Shown here piece after piece: positions 30,131-39,192 of a stretch of DNA of 64,000 nt. The notes beneath the pieces are model-generated. The model was not told the DNA's origin, searched no databases, and saw only the letters and a program-made list of their open reading frames with translations. The stretch comes from Desulfamplus sp. (lineage in GTDB: Bacteria; Desulfobacterota; Desulfobacteria; Desulfobacterales; Desulfobacteraceae): the NCBI GenBank assembly GCA_015232455.1, contig JADFZQ010000001.1:124001-188000 (forward strand). Direction: 5' to 3'. Position numbers and translations under genes: made by a program. The stretch's first letter is position 1; the number at the start of each line of letters is the position of its first letter.

Positions 30131-31219
30131 ATGAGTAATATAAATCCTTCAATTGGCACTACAGAACCAATAGAACAGGAACAAAAAACAGGAATCCCCC
30201 ACTATCTTTATCTTCTGTTGGGAATTGCAGCAATTTTTATCTGGTGGTTGATTTATAGAGAGCTTTTACCAGTAGCTTCATGGCTTACATACAATCTTTT
30301 TGGAATACAACAAGGAAGTCATTTTGGTTCTTCTGTTGAGTTTTTTCTCTACGACACCCCCAAAGTTATGATGCTTCTTTTTATTGTTGTATTTGGAGTC
30401 GGGATAATCAGAAGTTTTTTTACGCCTGAAAAGACAAGAGCATTTCTTTCAGGAAAAAGTGAATTTGCAGGCAATATTATGGCAGCACTTCTTGGAATTG
30501 TAACACCTTTTTGCTCTTGTTCAGCAGTGCCTCTATTTATAGGGTTTGTAACTGCTGGAGTCCCTCTTGGTGTAACTTTCTCGTTTTTAATTTCAGCTCC
30601 TATGGTAAACGAAATTGCACTTGGATTACTTTATGGATTACTTGGTTGGAAAGTAGCTGCCATTTATATGGGAACAGGGTTGACAATTGCCATTGTTGCA
30701 GGATGGGTGATTGGAAGACTTCATCTTGAAAACAATATTGAAGATTGGGTCTCAAATATAAAACAAAATGGTTCTATCAACGGTATTGTTGAAGAAAAAC
30801 TCTCATGGCATGACCGCATTATCTATGGATGGGAAGCTGTTAAAGAGATAATTGGAAGAGTCTGGATTTATGTAATTATAGGTATTGGTGTTGGTGCTGG
30901 TATTCATGGATTTGTTCCTGAAGAGTTTATGGCTTCAATAATGGGTAAGGATTCATGGTGGTCAGTTCCTCTCGCAGTTACTATAGGAATTCCCATGTAT
31001 TCAAATGCTGCTGGAATTATTCCAGTAGTTGAAGCCTTACTTGGAAAGGGTGCTGCACTTGGAACTGTGCTTGCCTTTATGATGGCTGTTATTGCTCTCT
31101 CTTTGCCAGAGATTGTTATTTTACGCAAAGTGCTAAAACCTAAACTTATTGCTGTTTTTGTGGGTGTAGTTGGGTGTGGAATACTTTTTGTGGGTTATCT
31201 GTTCAACAGTATTATCTAA
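30131..31219 (+). CDS. Permease (DUF318 / ArsP-like)
   Basis: GIVTPFCSCSAVPLFIGFVTAGVPLGVTFSFLISAPMVNEIAL; GIPMYSNAAGIIPVVEALLGKGAALGTVLAFMMA. Confidence 0.85.
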   Translation: MSNINPSIGTTEPIEQEQKTGIPHYLYLLLGIAAIFIWWLIYRELLPVASWLTYNLFGIQQGSHFGSSVEFFLYDTPKVMMLLFIVVFGVGIIRSFFTPEKTRAFLSGKSEFAGNIMAALLGIVTPFCSCSAVPLFIGFVTAGVPLGVTFSFLISAPMVNEIALGLLYGLLGWKVAAIYMGTGLTIAIVAGWVIGRLHLENNIEDWVSNIKQNGSINGIVEEKLSWHDRIIYGWEAVKEIIGRVWIYVIIGIGVGAGIHGFVPEEFMASIMGKDSWWSVPLAVTIGIPMYSNAAGIIPVVEALLGKGAALGTVLAFMMAVIALSLPEIVILRKVLKPKLIAVFVGVVGCGILFVGYLFNSII

Positions 31220-31260
31220 TCATCAATCAATAATCAATTTTATTTATAGGAGGAAAGTAA

Positions 31261-31700
31261 TGTCAGAAAGTGCTTGTGGTGTAAACGGTCAAATAATGAT
31301 TTTGTCCTGTTCAGGCGGTTCAAATGTAGGTCAGTTGAGTAATCAGGCTGCTGTTGAATTAACTAAAGAGGGATTTGGTAAAATGTTCTGTCTTGCTGGA
31401 GTTGGGGCGCATCTTAGCGGATTTGTCAAGTCAGCAAAAGATGTTCCAACCTTGATTGCCATTGATGGCTGTTCAGTAGGCTGCACAAAAGCCATACTTG
31501 ATCACTCACAAATTCCTGTAAAGAATCACGTTGTTATTACAGACCTTGGGATAGAGAAAAATAAGGATTTGAACCTCAAGGAGTTAGAGATAAACGAAGT
31601 AAAAAAGGCTGTAAAGCAAGTTTATGCAAAAGATGCTGCATCAAAAATACCTCATCCTAATATGATAGGTGCAGGGTGTTGTTGCAGCGGAAAGTGTTAA
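31261..31700 (+). CDS. Putative zinc-binding (DGC-domain) protein
   Basis: AGGAGG then ATG at 31261; ILSCSGGSNVGQLSNQAAVELTKEG; IDGCSVGCTKAIL; GAGCCCSGKC. Confidence 0.8.
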
Positions 31701-31847
31701 ACTGCTCTTTATAAATCAATAAATCAATAAATTGATTATCTGACTATTGAACGATTATATTTATTGGAAATAATAATTATTCCAATAGCTTCTGTAGTCA
31801 GATAATAAAGATAGTCAGATAAAATATCCTTAAAAAGACGTGCTGAG

Positions 31848-32378
31848 GTGTTTATGTTACTCGAAAGTTACCAGCTTGAAATATTCAACTCAAAATGTAT
31901 GCCCGGCTCCTTTGGAGTCCACTGTTTTGCCCATTTAGATCAAGATATTTCAGAGGCAATACCTTACTTGAATGCCTCACTTGGAGGATTTACTTTTACT
32001 AAAGAGCCTGTGTCTGTAACATTTAAGATTCAAGGCAAACTGCTTACAGTGCATCCGCAAAAAATTGCCGTCAATGCTCTAAAAGATGAAGTTGAAGCCC
32101 GCAAGATAGTTGAATGGCTAAAACGTGAAATCAATGAAGCATGGGAAAAAAGAGACTCTATTACACCAAGTTATGAGGCAATGCCCCAGCCCAAGATGAT
32201 GGAGATATTAAAACTTCTTCCTAAAACAAATTGTAAAGAGTGTGGAGAGCCAACCTGTATGGTGTTTGCTACCCGTGTTGTTGAAGGTGCAAAAGGTTAC
32301 GAAGATTGTCCACAGCTTAACTCTGATAACAAAGAGAGGTTGAAAAATTATCTTGGTAAATTCAATTTAGATTTTTAA
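31848..32378 (+). CDS. 4Fe-4S (CODH/ACS corrinoid-type) domain protein
   Basis: MMEILKLLPKTNCKECGEPTCMVFATRVVEGAKGYEDCPQL. Confidence 0.75.
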   Translation: MFMLLESYQLEIFNSKCMPGSFGVHCFAHLDQDISEAIPYLNASLGGFTFTKEPVSVTFKIQGKLLTVHPQKIAVNALKDEVEARKIVEWLKREINEAWEKRDSITPSYEAMPQPKMMEILKLLPKTNCKECGEPTCMVFATRVVEGAKGYEDCPQLNSDNKERLKNYLGKFNLDF

Positions 32379-32391
32379 TTTCTTATAATTC

Positions 32392-32826
32392 GTGAAAAAT
32401 ATGAAACCTATAATAGCAATTTTAATATCGCTTCTTTTCATTACAGCATTTTCAATCTCTTATACAAATGCCGCTGACTCATCAACTAAATCAAATAATA
32501 ATGTTGTTATTGTCTATTATTTCCACAGAGAATTTCGCTGTCCTTCATGCACCACTCTTGAAAGAGTTACTAAAGAATCTGTTGAATCGGCATTTGACAA
32601 AGAGCTGAAAAGTGGCAGAGTCAAATTGATGTCAGTTAATATTGACAAAAAAGAGAACGAACACTTTTTTAAAGATTACAGCCTTAAATTTCAGTCAGTT
32701 GTCATATCTGATGTTAGAGATGGAAAAGAGAAAAGGTGGAAAAATCTGGATCAGGTATGGAAGCTCTTGAAAGAAGAGTGGGATTTGAGAGAGTATATTC
32801 AAAAAGAGATACGGCTGTATATTTGA
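32392..32826 (+). CDS. ArsF-like secreted thioredoxin-fold protein
   Basis: Signal peptide; VVIVYYFHREFRCPSCTTLERVTKESVES; position in ars operon. Confidence 0.7.
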   Translation: MKNMKPIIAILISLLFITAFSISYTNAADSSTKSNNNVVIVYYFHREFRCPSCTTLERVTKESVESAFDKELKSGRVKLMSVNIDKKENEHFFKDYSLKFQSVVISDVRDGKEKRWKNLDQVWKLLKEEWDLREYIQKEIRLYI

Positions 32827-32834
32827 TAAACATA

Positions 32835-32865
32835 GAGTTGACAACTTTTAGAAAGTCGTCAACTC
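32835..32865. terminator. TTGACAACTTT-family hairpin
   Basis: GAGTTGACAACTTTtagAAAGTCGTCAACTC. Confidence 0.7.
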
Positions 32866-32893
32866 GTTAAATTTTAATGGGGGTTATTCTATC

Positions 32894-33325
32894 ATGGAGC
32901 AAAAAATCAAAGTTTTATTTATATGTATTCATAACAGTGCAAGAAGCCAGATTGCTGAGGCATTTTTAAAGGAGCTTGGAGGCGACCGTTTTGTTGTAGA
33001 AAGTGCGGGGCTTGAAGCTGGCAGCCTTAATCCTTTGGCTGTTGAGGTTATGAAAGAGGCTGGTATTGATATTTCGGGCAATAAAACAAAAAGTGTCTTT
33101 GAGTTTTATAAACAGGGCAAAAGTTATAATTATGTTATTACTGTGTGTGATCCCTCTGCAGGAGAGCAATGTCCAATTTTTACAGGAATAACCAAACGTC
33201 TTCATTGGAGTTTTGATGATCCATCTTCATTAATTGGAACTGAAGAGGAAAAATTAGAAAAAACTCGTAAAATAAGAGACCAAATCAAAGAGGCTGTTGA
33301 AGATTTGATTAAAGATATATTGTAA
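32894..33325 (+). CDS. arsC: Arsenate reductase, LMW-PTP type
   Basis: [60 protein letters not shown]. Confidence 0.93.
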   Translation: MEQKIKVLFICIHNSARSQIAEAFLKELGGDRFVVESAGLEAGSLNPLAVEVMKEAGIDISGNKTKSVFEFYKQGKSYNYVITVCDPSAGEQCPIFTGITKRLHWSFDDPSSLIGTEEEKLEKTRKIRDQIKEAVEDLIKDIL

Positions 33326-33342
33326 AATTTTTATATTTGTAT

Positions 33343-33387
33343 GAAAGTAGGGGCAGCCAGCAAAATAGGCGGGTTGCCCCTATTTTC
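33343..33387. repeat. Imperfect GTAGGGGCA... hairpin after arsC
   Basis: GAAAGTAGGGGCAGCC...GGCGGGTTGCCCCTATTTTC. Confidence 0.6.
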
Positions 33388-33422
33388 ATTTGTAAATTTC
33401 TTCAAAATTAAGGATATAAATT

Positions 33423-34433
33423 ATGAAACATAATCACGATTGTGAAGATCATTGCCATAGTAATACACCTTCTGATCAAGCAGGTTTAGCTAACCACAAC
33501 CATCATCATCATGTAAAGATTGACAACAATAGGGGAAAACATCTTTTGTTTGTCCTTGCGTTAAATTTCATTATACCAGTTGTGCAAATAGGTGGAGGAA
33601 TATTTGCTCACAGTGTTGCACTTATATCTGATGCTATCCACAATTTTAGTGATTTTACAGCAATTTTAATTGCATATATTGCCTATAAAATTGCTAAACG
33701 AGGAGCATCTATTCATAACACTTTTGGGTACAGCAGAGCTGAAATTTTAGCAACGCTTATAAATGTGGCAATGCTAATTGGAGCTTCAGGAGTTATTCTT
33801 TACGAAGCTATTATAAGATTTCGAAATCCAGAGCCTGTTCAAGGTATTATTGTAATGACGGCAGCAACAATAGGTATTTTGGGAAATGGACTCTCTGCAT
33901 GGGTTCTTCATAAAGATTCTGAACATAATCTTAATGCAAGGGGTGCTTTTCTCCACATGATGGGAGATATGTTAACCTCTGTGGCTGTTCTATTTAATGG
34001 TTTTATTTTATTGTTTAAAGAGTGGTATTGGATTGACCCGCTTCTATCTTTGGTGATTGTTATTTTTATTCTTAAAAATTGTTGGGTAATATTAAAAGAG
34101 GCTGGTCTTATATTGATGAATGCAACTCCAAAGGAGATAGATATTACAAAAATCAAACGGTCGATTGAGAGTATTCCACAAGTATGCGGAGTCCATTATC
34201 TCCACGCATGGCAGCAAAGCTCTTCAAGCATTGCATTTTCAGCACATATTGTTGTGCATGACCAACTTGTAAGTCAAACAGAAGCTCTTGCTAAAGTGAT
34301 ACGTGATAATCTTATGAACAACTTTAAAATAGACCACCCTATTCTACAATTTGAGACATCGCCTTGCGGAAATGGAACAATGTTGTGTGAAATATCTTGT
34401 GCAGGTGAATATGAGCTGGATAGAACAATATAA
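33423..34433 (+). CDS. Cation diffusion facilitator family transporter
   Basis: His-rich N-terminus; GGGIFAHSVALISDAIHNFSDFTAILIAYIAYKIAKRG; HMMGDMLTSVAVL. Confidence 0.92.
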   Translation: MKHNHDCEDHCHSNTPSDQAGLANHNHHHHVKIDNNRGKHLLFVLALNFIIPVVQIGGGIFAHSVALISDAIHNFSDFTAILIAYIAYKIAKRGASIHNTFGYSRAEILATLINVAMLIGASGVILYEAIIRFRNPEPVQGIIVMTAATIGILGNGLSAWVLHKDSEHNLNARGAFLHMMGDMLTSVAVLFNGFILLFKEWYWIDPLLSLVIVIFILKNCWVILKEAGLILMNATPKEIDITKIKRSIESIPQVCGVHYLHAWQQSSSSIAFSAHIVVHDQLVSQTEALAKVIRDNLMNNFKIDHPILQFETSPCGNGTMLCEISCAGEYELDRTI

Positions 34434-34437
34434 CATT

Positions 34438-34568
34438 TTAAGGAATGAGAATTTAATAACACCAGAAATTGAATAAACTGGGTAGGGAACAACGATCGTT
34501 GTTCCCTACCTATGACATATCCTTGCTCATTGTAATTTCGGACATTATTAAATTTTTATTCATTAGGA
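34438..34568. repeat. MITE/REP-like element, copy 3 (inverted relative to copy 2)
   Basis: TTAAGGAATGAGAATTTAATAACACC...GTAGGGAACAACGATCGTTGTTCCCTAC (34482-34509)...CATTATTAAATTTTTATTCATTAGG. Confidence 0.85.
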
Positions 34569-34670
34569 ATGAAAATTTAATTAATCCCTAAACTGAAGTA
34601 GAGACGCACGGCTGTGAGTCTCTACTAAATTTATAGAAATTTATGGTGTTATTTTTTCCCCATTCCTTAA
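34563..34670. repeat. MITE/REP-like element with alternative core palindrome, copy 5
   Basis: TTAGGAATGAAAATTTAATTAAT...GTAGAGACGCACGGCTGTGAGTCTCTAC (34598-34625)...GGTGTTATTTTTTCCCCATTCCTTAA. Confidence 0.8.
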
Positions 34671-34714
34671 ATGATAATACGAGCGATGGCTTTTATGATT
34701 AAAGGAGAATTTTT

Positions 34715-37700
34715 GTGCAAACTTCAACCTATCTTCCCCAAGAATCAGAGACTCAATCTTTTATCAAGAATCAAAAACTATCTTACCAATATCGTTTAGT
34801 AATCTTTTATTTTCTAACTTATCTTTTCCCGTTTCTCCTGATTTTATCCATCACTTCATATTCTTATAGTAATGACATTGCTCTTACAGATACAGAAAGT
34901 AAATGGTTAAAGCTCCACCCAAAGATTCGTATTGGAATGATGAATTCGTGGCCCCCCATAGCTTATTTAGATAACAACCAACCTCAAGGTATTGATTTTG
35001 AATACATAAAACTTTTAAACCAGCGTCTAAAAGGTATTTTAGAGATAGTGCCAAGCTCTTTTGATACAAACTATGAAGCAGTTAAAGCTAAAACCCTTGA
35101 TGCTATTATGGATATTACCCCTAAACCAGAACGAGAGGAGTTCTGTAATTTTACCAGACCATATATGGATATACCTCACGTAATTGTTGGAACTGCATCA
35201 GGTAAATACTATGAAAACGAAGAGAGTTTATCAAACAAGCGGGTTGCTTTGGAAAAGGGATTTGGCAATGTTGCATATTTTAAAAATAACTATCCTAATG
35301 TGGTTGTTAAAGAGTATGAGAACACAAGTCTTTGTTTAGATGCTGTAGCACGAGGCGAGGCAGATGCTTATGCTGGCAATCGTGCAGTTGCAACTTATAT
35401 TATGCAAAAAGAGTTGATGACCAACCTAAAAGTTCATGGGAGACTCAAAAAATCAGGGTCTATTCTAACTATTGGAGTGCGTAAGGATTTTATAGAGCTT
35501 GCTGCAATCTTAGATAAGGCTCTTGCTGCCATAACACCTTCTGAAAAGCAGGCTCTGCTGGGTCATTGGGTTGGTGGTGCTGATGAGGTTTCTGAATCAA
35601 AGCAAATGGAGCAACATCTTGAATTAACTCAAAAAGAGAGAGATTTTATTGCATCACACAGACCTCTTATCTTTAGTGAAGTCAATTGGAAACCATTGTC
35701 TATTATTGATAGTGCAAATAAATTTGATGGGATAATAGCAGATTATCTTAATATAATTTCAAAAAGATCAGGGTTACGATTTGAATTGGAGTTGAGCAAT
35801 ACATGGAGTGATGTTGTTCAAAAATATATTGATGGCAAAATTGATGTCATTCCAGCAATCTCAAAAGAGGATAAGATAGATCACAAAATTTTGTTAAGTA
35901 ACCCCTATACAGCTTTTCCATTAGTTATTGTAACTCAAGACAACGTGAGTTATTTGAAAAGTACAGCACAATTAAATGGACACAAAGTTGGTGTTGGACG
36001 AGGCTATACCAGTTACCACTACTTAAAAAACAGCTACCCTGATGTTGAGTTGGTTGAGGCAGATGACACTGAACAGGCAATGATGCTGCTTGCAAAAGGA
36101 GATGTCTTTGCAGTTGTTGAACACATGGCAGTTGCAGTAAACACGATGAGAGCAATGGGTCTTAGCCAATTAAAAATAGCGGGTGAGACAGATTTTATCT
36201 TTGAACACTGCATAGCTGTTGATCCTAAATTTCCAGAGGCTCTAAGCATTATTAACAAGGTTTTAGACTCTATTACAGAAGATGAACATAATGCGATTTA
36301 TCAAAAATGGTTGACTGTAACCTATCAAAAAGGGGTTGATTACTGGCTGCTCGGAAAGATAATCTTAGCAGTAGCGTTATTAGCTGGTCTGATTATTTTT
36401 ATTGTCGTGCGTTCCAACCGCAAACTCTCGCAAGAGATTACTGAGCGTAAACGTGTTGAGGCTGACCTTCAAGAGTCAAAAAGACAACTTCAGCTTATTT
36501 TAGATAAAAGCCCAATAGGCGTAGCCTTTTCTACAAAAGAGAAAATCCATTTTACAAATCCTAAGTTTATTGAGATGTTCGGTGTCAAGGCTGGTGGTAA
36601 TCCTCTCAACATTTACGTTAATCCTAACGAGCGTGATAAACTTATCAGGCAGTTGTTTGAAGGAGAGAAAATCGAGAATTATGAGATTGAGATGTATAAT
36701 AAAGATCATCAAATTCGGGATATTCTTCTAACTTTTCTGCGAATCAATTATGATGAGAAAGATGGAACGCTTGGCTGGTTACTTGACATTACTGAACGTA
36801 AAAATATGGAAAAAGCACTTTTTTCTGCTAAAGAAGAGGCAGAAGCTGCAACTCGTGCAAAGAGCGATTTTCTTGCCAACATGAGCCATGAAATAAGAAC
36901 CCCAATGAATGCAATTATTGGAATGAGCCACCTTGCCCTTAAAACTGATCTTAATCCCAAACAGCTTGATTATCTTAAAAAGATAGATATGTCGGCAAAA
37001 TCACTTCTTGGGATCATTAACGATATTTTAGATTTCTCTAAAATTGAGGCTGGCAAGCTCAATATGGAGATTGTTGATTTTGATCTGAACGAAGTGTTGA
37101 ATAATCTATCCAACACTGTAACCATTAAAGCTCACGAAAAAGGTGTTGAACTTGTATTTTTTGTAGATAGCAATGTGCCTGTTGGACTTAAAGGGGATCC
37201 TTTGCGGTTGGGGCAGATTTTATTGAACCTGTCGAGCAATGCTGTCAAGTTTACTGAACAAGGAGAGATTGTAATTTCAATAACTATCCTCCAGTTAGAA
37301 GATGAGGCAGTTAAACTTAAATTTGCCGTTCAAGACACAGGTATTGGATTGACAGAAGAACAGCGAGGAAAACTTTTTCAATCATTCCAGCAGGCTGACA
37401 CATCTACTACTCGTAAATATGGAGGAACAGGTTTAGGGCTGACTATCAGCAAAAAATTGTGTCAGATGATGGGAGGCGAAATAGGCGTGGATAGTGTTCA
37501 TGGTAAAGGCTCTACATTCTGGTTTACAGCACGTTTTGGACGACTTTCTAAGCCTCCTGGTAAAATAACGATCATACCAGCATCTCTTAATGGGCTAAAG
37601 ACTCTTGTGGTTGATGACAATGAGACATTCCGTGAAGTGTTAAAAAACTATCTTGAAGAGTTCACATTTCATGTTGATACAGCTTCATCAGGAGAGAAGG

Positions 37701-39151
37701 CATTAGAGATGTTGCACTTTGCAGCTCAGTCTGGTGAAAAATTTTATGATCTGGTTTTCATGGATTGGCAGATGCCCTGTATGGACGGTGTTAAAACTGC
37801 TCAAATGATAAAGCAGGATTCTACTTTCCCCAAGACTCCCAAGATTATAATGGTTACAAGTCATGGCAGAGAAGATGTAATCAAAAAAGTTGAACAGATG
37901 AATTTAGAAGGATTTTTGTTAAAACCAGTAACGCAATCCCTGCTGTTTGATGCTGTGGTAGAGGCATTTGGAGAACAAGCTGAACAGAAAATCAGTATGA
38001 GCAAGCGTAACAATGAAATCTTATCGGGATTTGAAGAGATAAAGGGTGCCCGCCTTCTTTTGGTGGAAGATAACGAGATTAATCAGCAGTTGGCTTCCGA
38101 ACTTTTAGGCAGTGAGGGCTTTTTTGTTGATGTAGCAGCTAACGGTCAAATTGGATTGGATATGTTCAAGGCATCAAAAGATAATCCTTACGATGTTGTG
38201 CTTATGGATTTACAGATGCCTGTTATGGACGGACGGACAGCAGCAAAAGAGATTCGCAAGTGGGAACTAGCTCAAAATAAAGAAAATTTTGAGCTGTCAA
38301 GCAACACAATAGGCAACATTGAGATTCCTATAATTGCAATGACAGCAGATGCCATGAGTGGGGTACGCGAAGAGGTTATAAATATTGGAATGAACGACTA
38401 CGTAACCAAACCAATAGAACCGTCTGAGGTTTTCAAAGCATTAGTTAGGTGGATAAAACCCAGTAAACGCCCTCTACCTGACGAATACGTCAAGAAAATA
38501 GAAGTGGTATCTAATGAGAGTGCTACAGAAATTCAAATACCCCATTTAGATGGAATAAACACAGATATCGGACTCTCAAGAGTTAGCGGTAATAAAAAAT
38601 TATATCTGAATCTGCTGACAAAATTTCATCGTGATAATCAGGATACTGCCCAAAAGATTAAAGATGCGATTGAAAAAAAGGAGCAGGAGCTGGCTGTTAG
38701 GCTTGCCCACACAGTAAAGGGGGTATCTGGCACAATCGGAGCAACTGATTTGCAGTCAATAGGAGCAGAGCTTGAGGCAGCACTCAAATTAGATGGTTAT
38801 GCAGATGACACAGATTTAGCCCCGCTAATAGAGAGATTTGATGTGTCATTACGCAAAACTCTTGAGGCTTTAGCCTCTGTTGTACCTACAAATTCAGAGC
38901 AGGAAGATAAAGATTCTAAAAAATCTGCAATTCAAGGCAATAACGAAAAATTGGCAGAATTTTTAAAAGAGCTTATACCAGCACTACAGAAGAAACAACC
39001 AAAGCCATGCAAAGATATTATGGAAAAAATAAGCTCATTTAGCTGGTCAGACAAGATTAAGTCGCAACTTCAGGAAGTTGATCTGTTGGTTGGAAAATAT
39101 AAGTTTAAAGAGGCGTTGGAGGTATTGGAGCAACTTGGGAAGATAGATTGA
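34715..39151 (+). CDS. Hybrid histidine kinase: two periplasmic SBP_bac_3-like domains, TM, PAS, HisKA, HATPase, two REC, HPt
   Basis: GTG start after AAAGGAG; two repeats of [19 protein letters not shown] type sensors; [52 protein letters not shown] and [35 protein letters not shown]. Confidence 0.93.
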   Translation: MQTSTYLPQESETQSFIKNQKLSYQYRLVIFYFLTYLFPFLLILSITSYSYSNDIALTDTESKWLKLHPKIRIGMMNSWPPIAYLDNNQPQGIDFEYIKLLNQRLKGILEIVPSSFDTNYEAVKAKTLDAIMDITPKPEREEFCNFTRPYMDIPHVIVGTASGKYYENEESLSNKRVALEKGFGNVAYFKNNYPNVVVKEYENTSLCLDAVARGEADAYAGNRAVATYIMQKELMTNLKVHGRLKKSGSILTIGVRKDFIELAAILDKALAAITPSEKQALLGHWVGGADEVSESKQMEQHLELTQKERDFIASHRPLIFSEVNWKPLSIIDSANKFDGIIADYLNIISKRSGLRFELELSNTWSDVVQKYIDGKIDVIPAISKEDKIDHKILLSNPYTAFPLVIVTQDNVSYLKSTAQLNGHKVGVGRGYTSYHYLKNSYPDVELVEADDTEQAMMLLAKGDVFAVVEHMAVAVNTMRAMGLSQLKIAGETDFIFEHCIAVDPKFPEALSIINKVLDSITEDEHNAIYQKWLTVTYQKGVDYWLLGKIILAVALLAGLIIFIVVRSNRKLSQEITERKRVEADLQESKRQLQLILDKSPIGVAFSTKEKIHFTNPKFIEMFGVKAGGNPLNIYVNPNERDKLIRQLFEGEKIENYEIEMYNKDHQIRDILLTFLRINYDEKDGTLGWLLDITERKNMEKALFSAKEEAEAATRAKSDFLANMSHEIRTPMNAIIGMSHLALKTDLNPKQLDYLKKIDMSAKSLLGIINDILDFSKIEAGKLNMEIVDFDLNEVLNNLSNTVTIKAHEKGVELVFFVDSNVPVGLKGDPLRLGQILLNLSSNAVKFTEQGEIVISITILQLEDEAVKLKFAVQDTGIGLTEEQRGKLFQSFQQADTSTTRKYGGTGLGLTISKKLCQMMGGEIGVDSVHGKGSTFWFTARFGRLSKPPGKITIIPASLNGLKTLVVDDNETFREVLKNYLEEFTFHVDTASSGEKALEMLHFAAQSGEKFYDLVFMDWQMPCMDGVKTAQMIKQDSTFPKTPKIIMVTSHGREDVIKKVEQMNLEGFLLKPVTQSLLFDAVVEAFGEQAEQKISMSKRNNEILSGFEEIKGARLLLVEDNEINQQLASELLGSEGFFVDVAANGQIGLDMFKASKDNPYDVVLMDLQMPVMDGRTAAKEIRKWELAQNKENFELSSNTIGNIEIPIIAMTADAMSGVREEVINIGMNDYVTKPIEPSEVFKALVRWIKPSKRPLPDEYVKKIEVVSNESATEIQIPHLDGINTDIGLSRVSGNKKLYLNLLTKFHRDNQDTAQKIKDAIEKKEQELAVRLAHTVKGVSGTIGATDLQSIGAELEAALKLDGYADDTDLAPLIERFDVSLRKTLEALASVVPTNSEQEDKDSKKSAIQGNNEKLAEFLKELIPALQKKQPKPCKDIMEKISSFSWSDKIKSQLQEVDLLVGKYKFKEALEVLEQLGKID

Positions 39152-39192
39152 AATCTTTGAGCAACAACGAATAAAGATTGAGGAGAAAAAGC

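Noticed and set aside
34274-34492. 72-aa ORF across the CDF 3' end and repeat element
   Set aside because: Covers the MITE-like palindrome; no homology signal and antisense to CDF.
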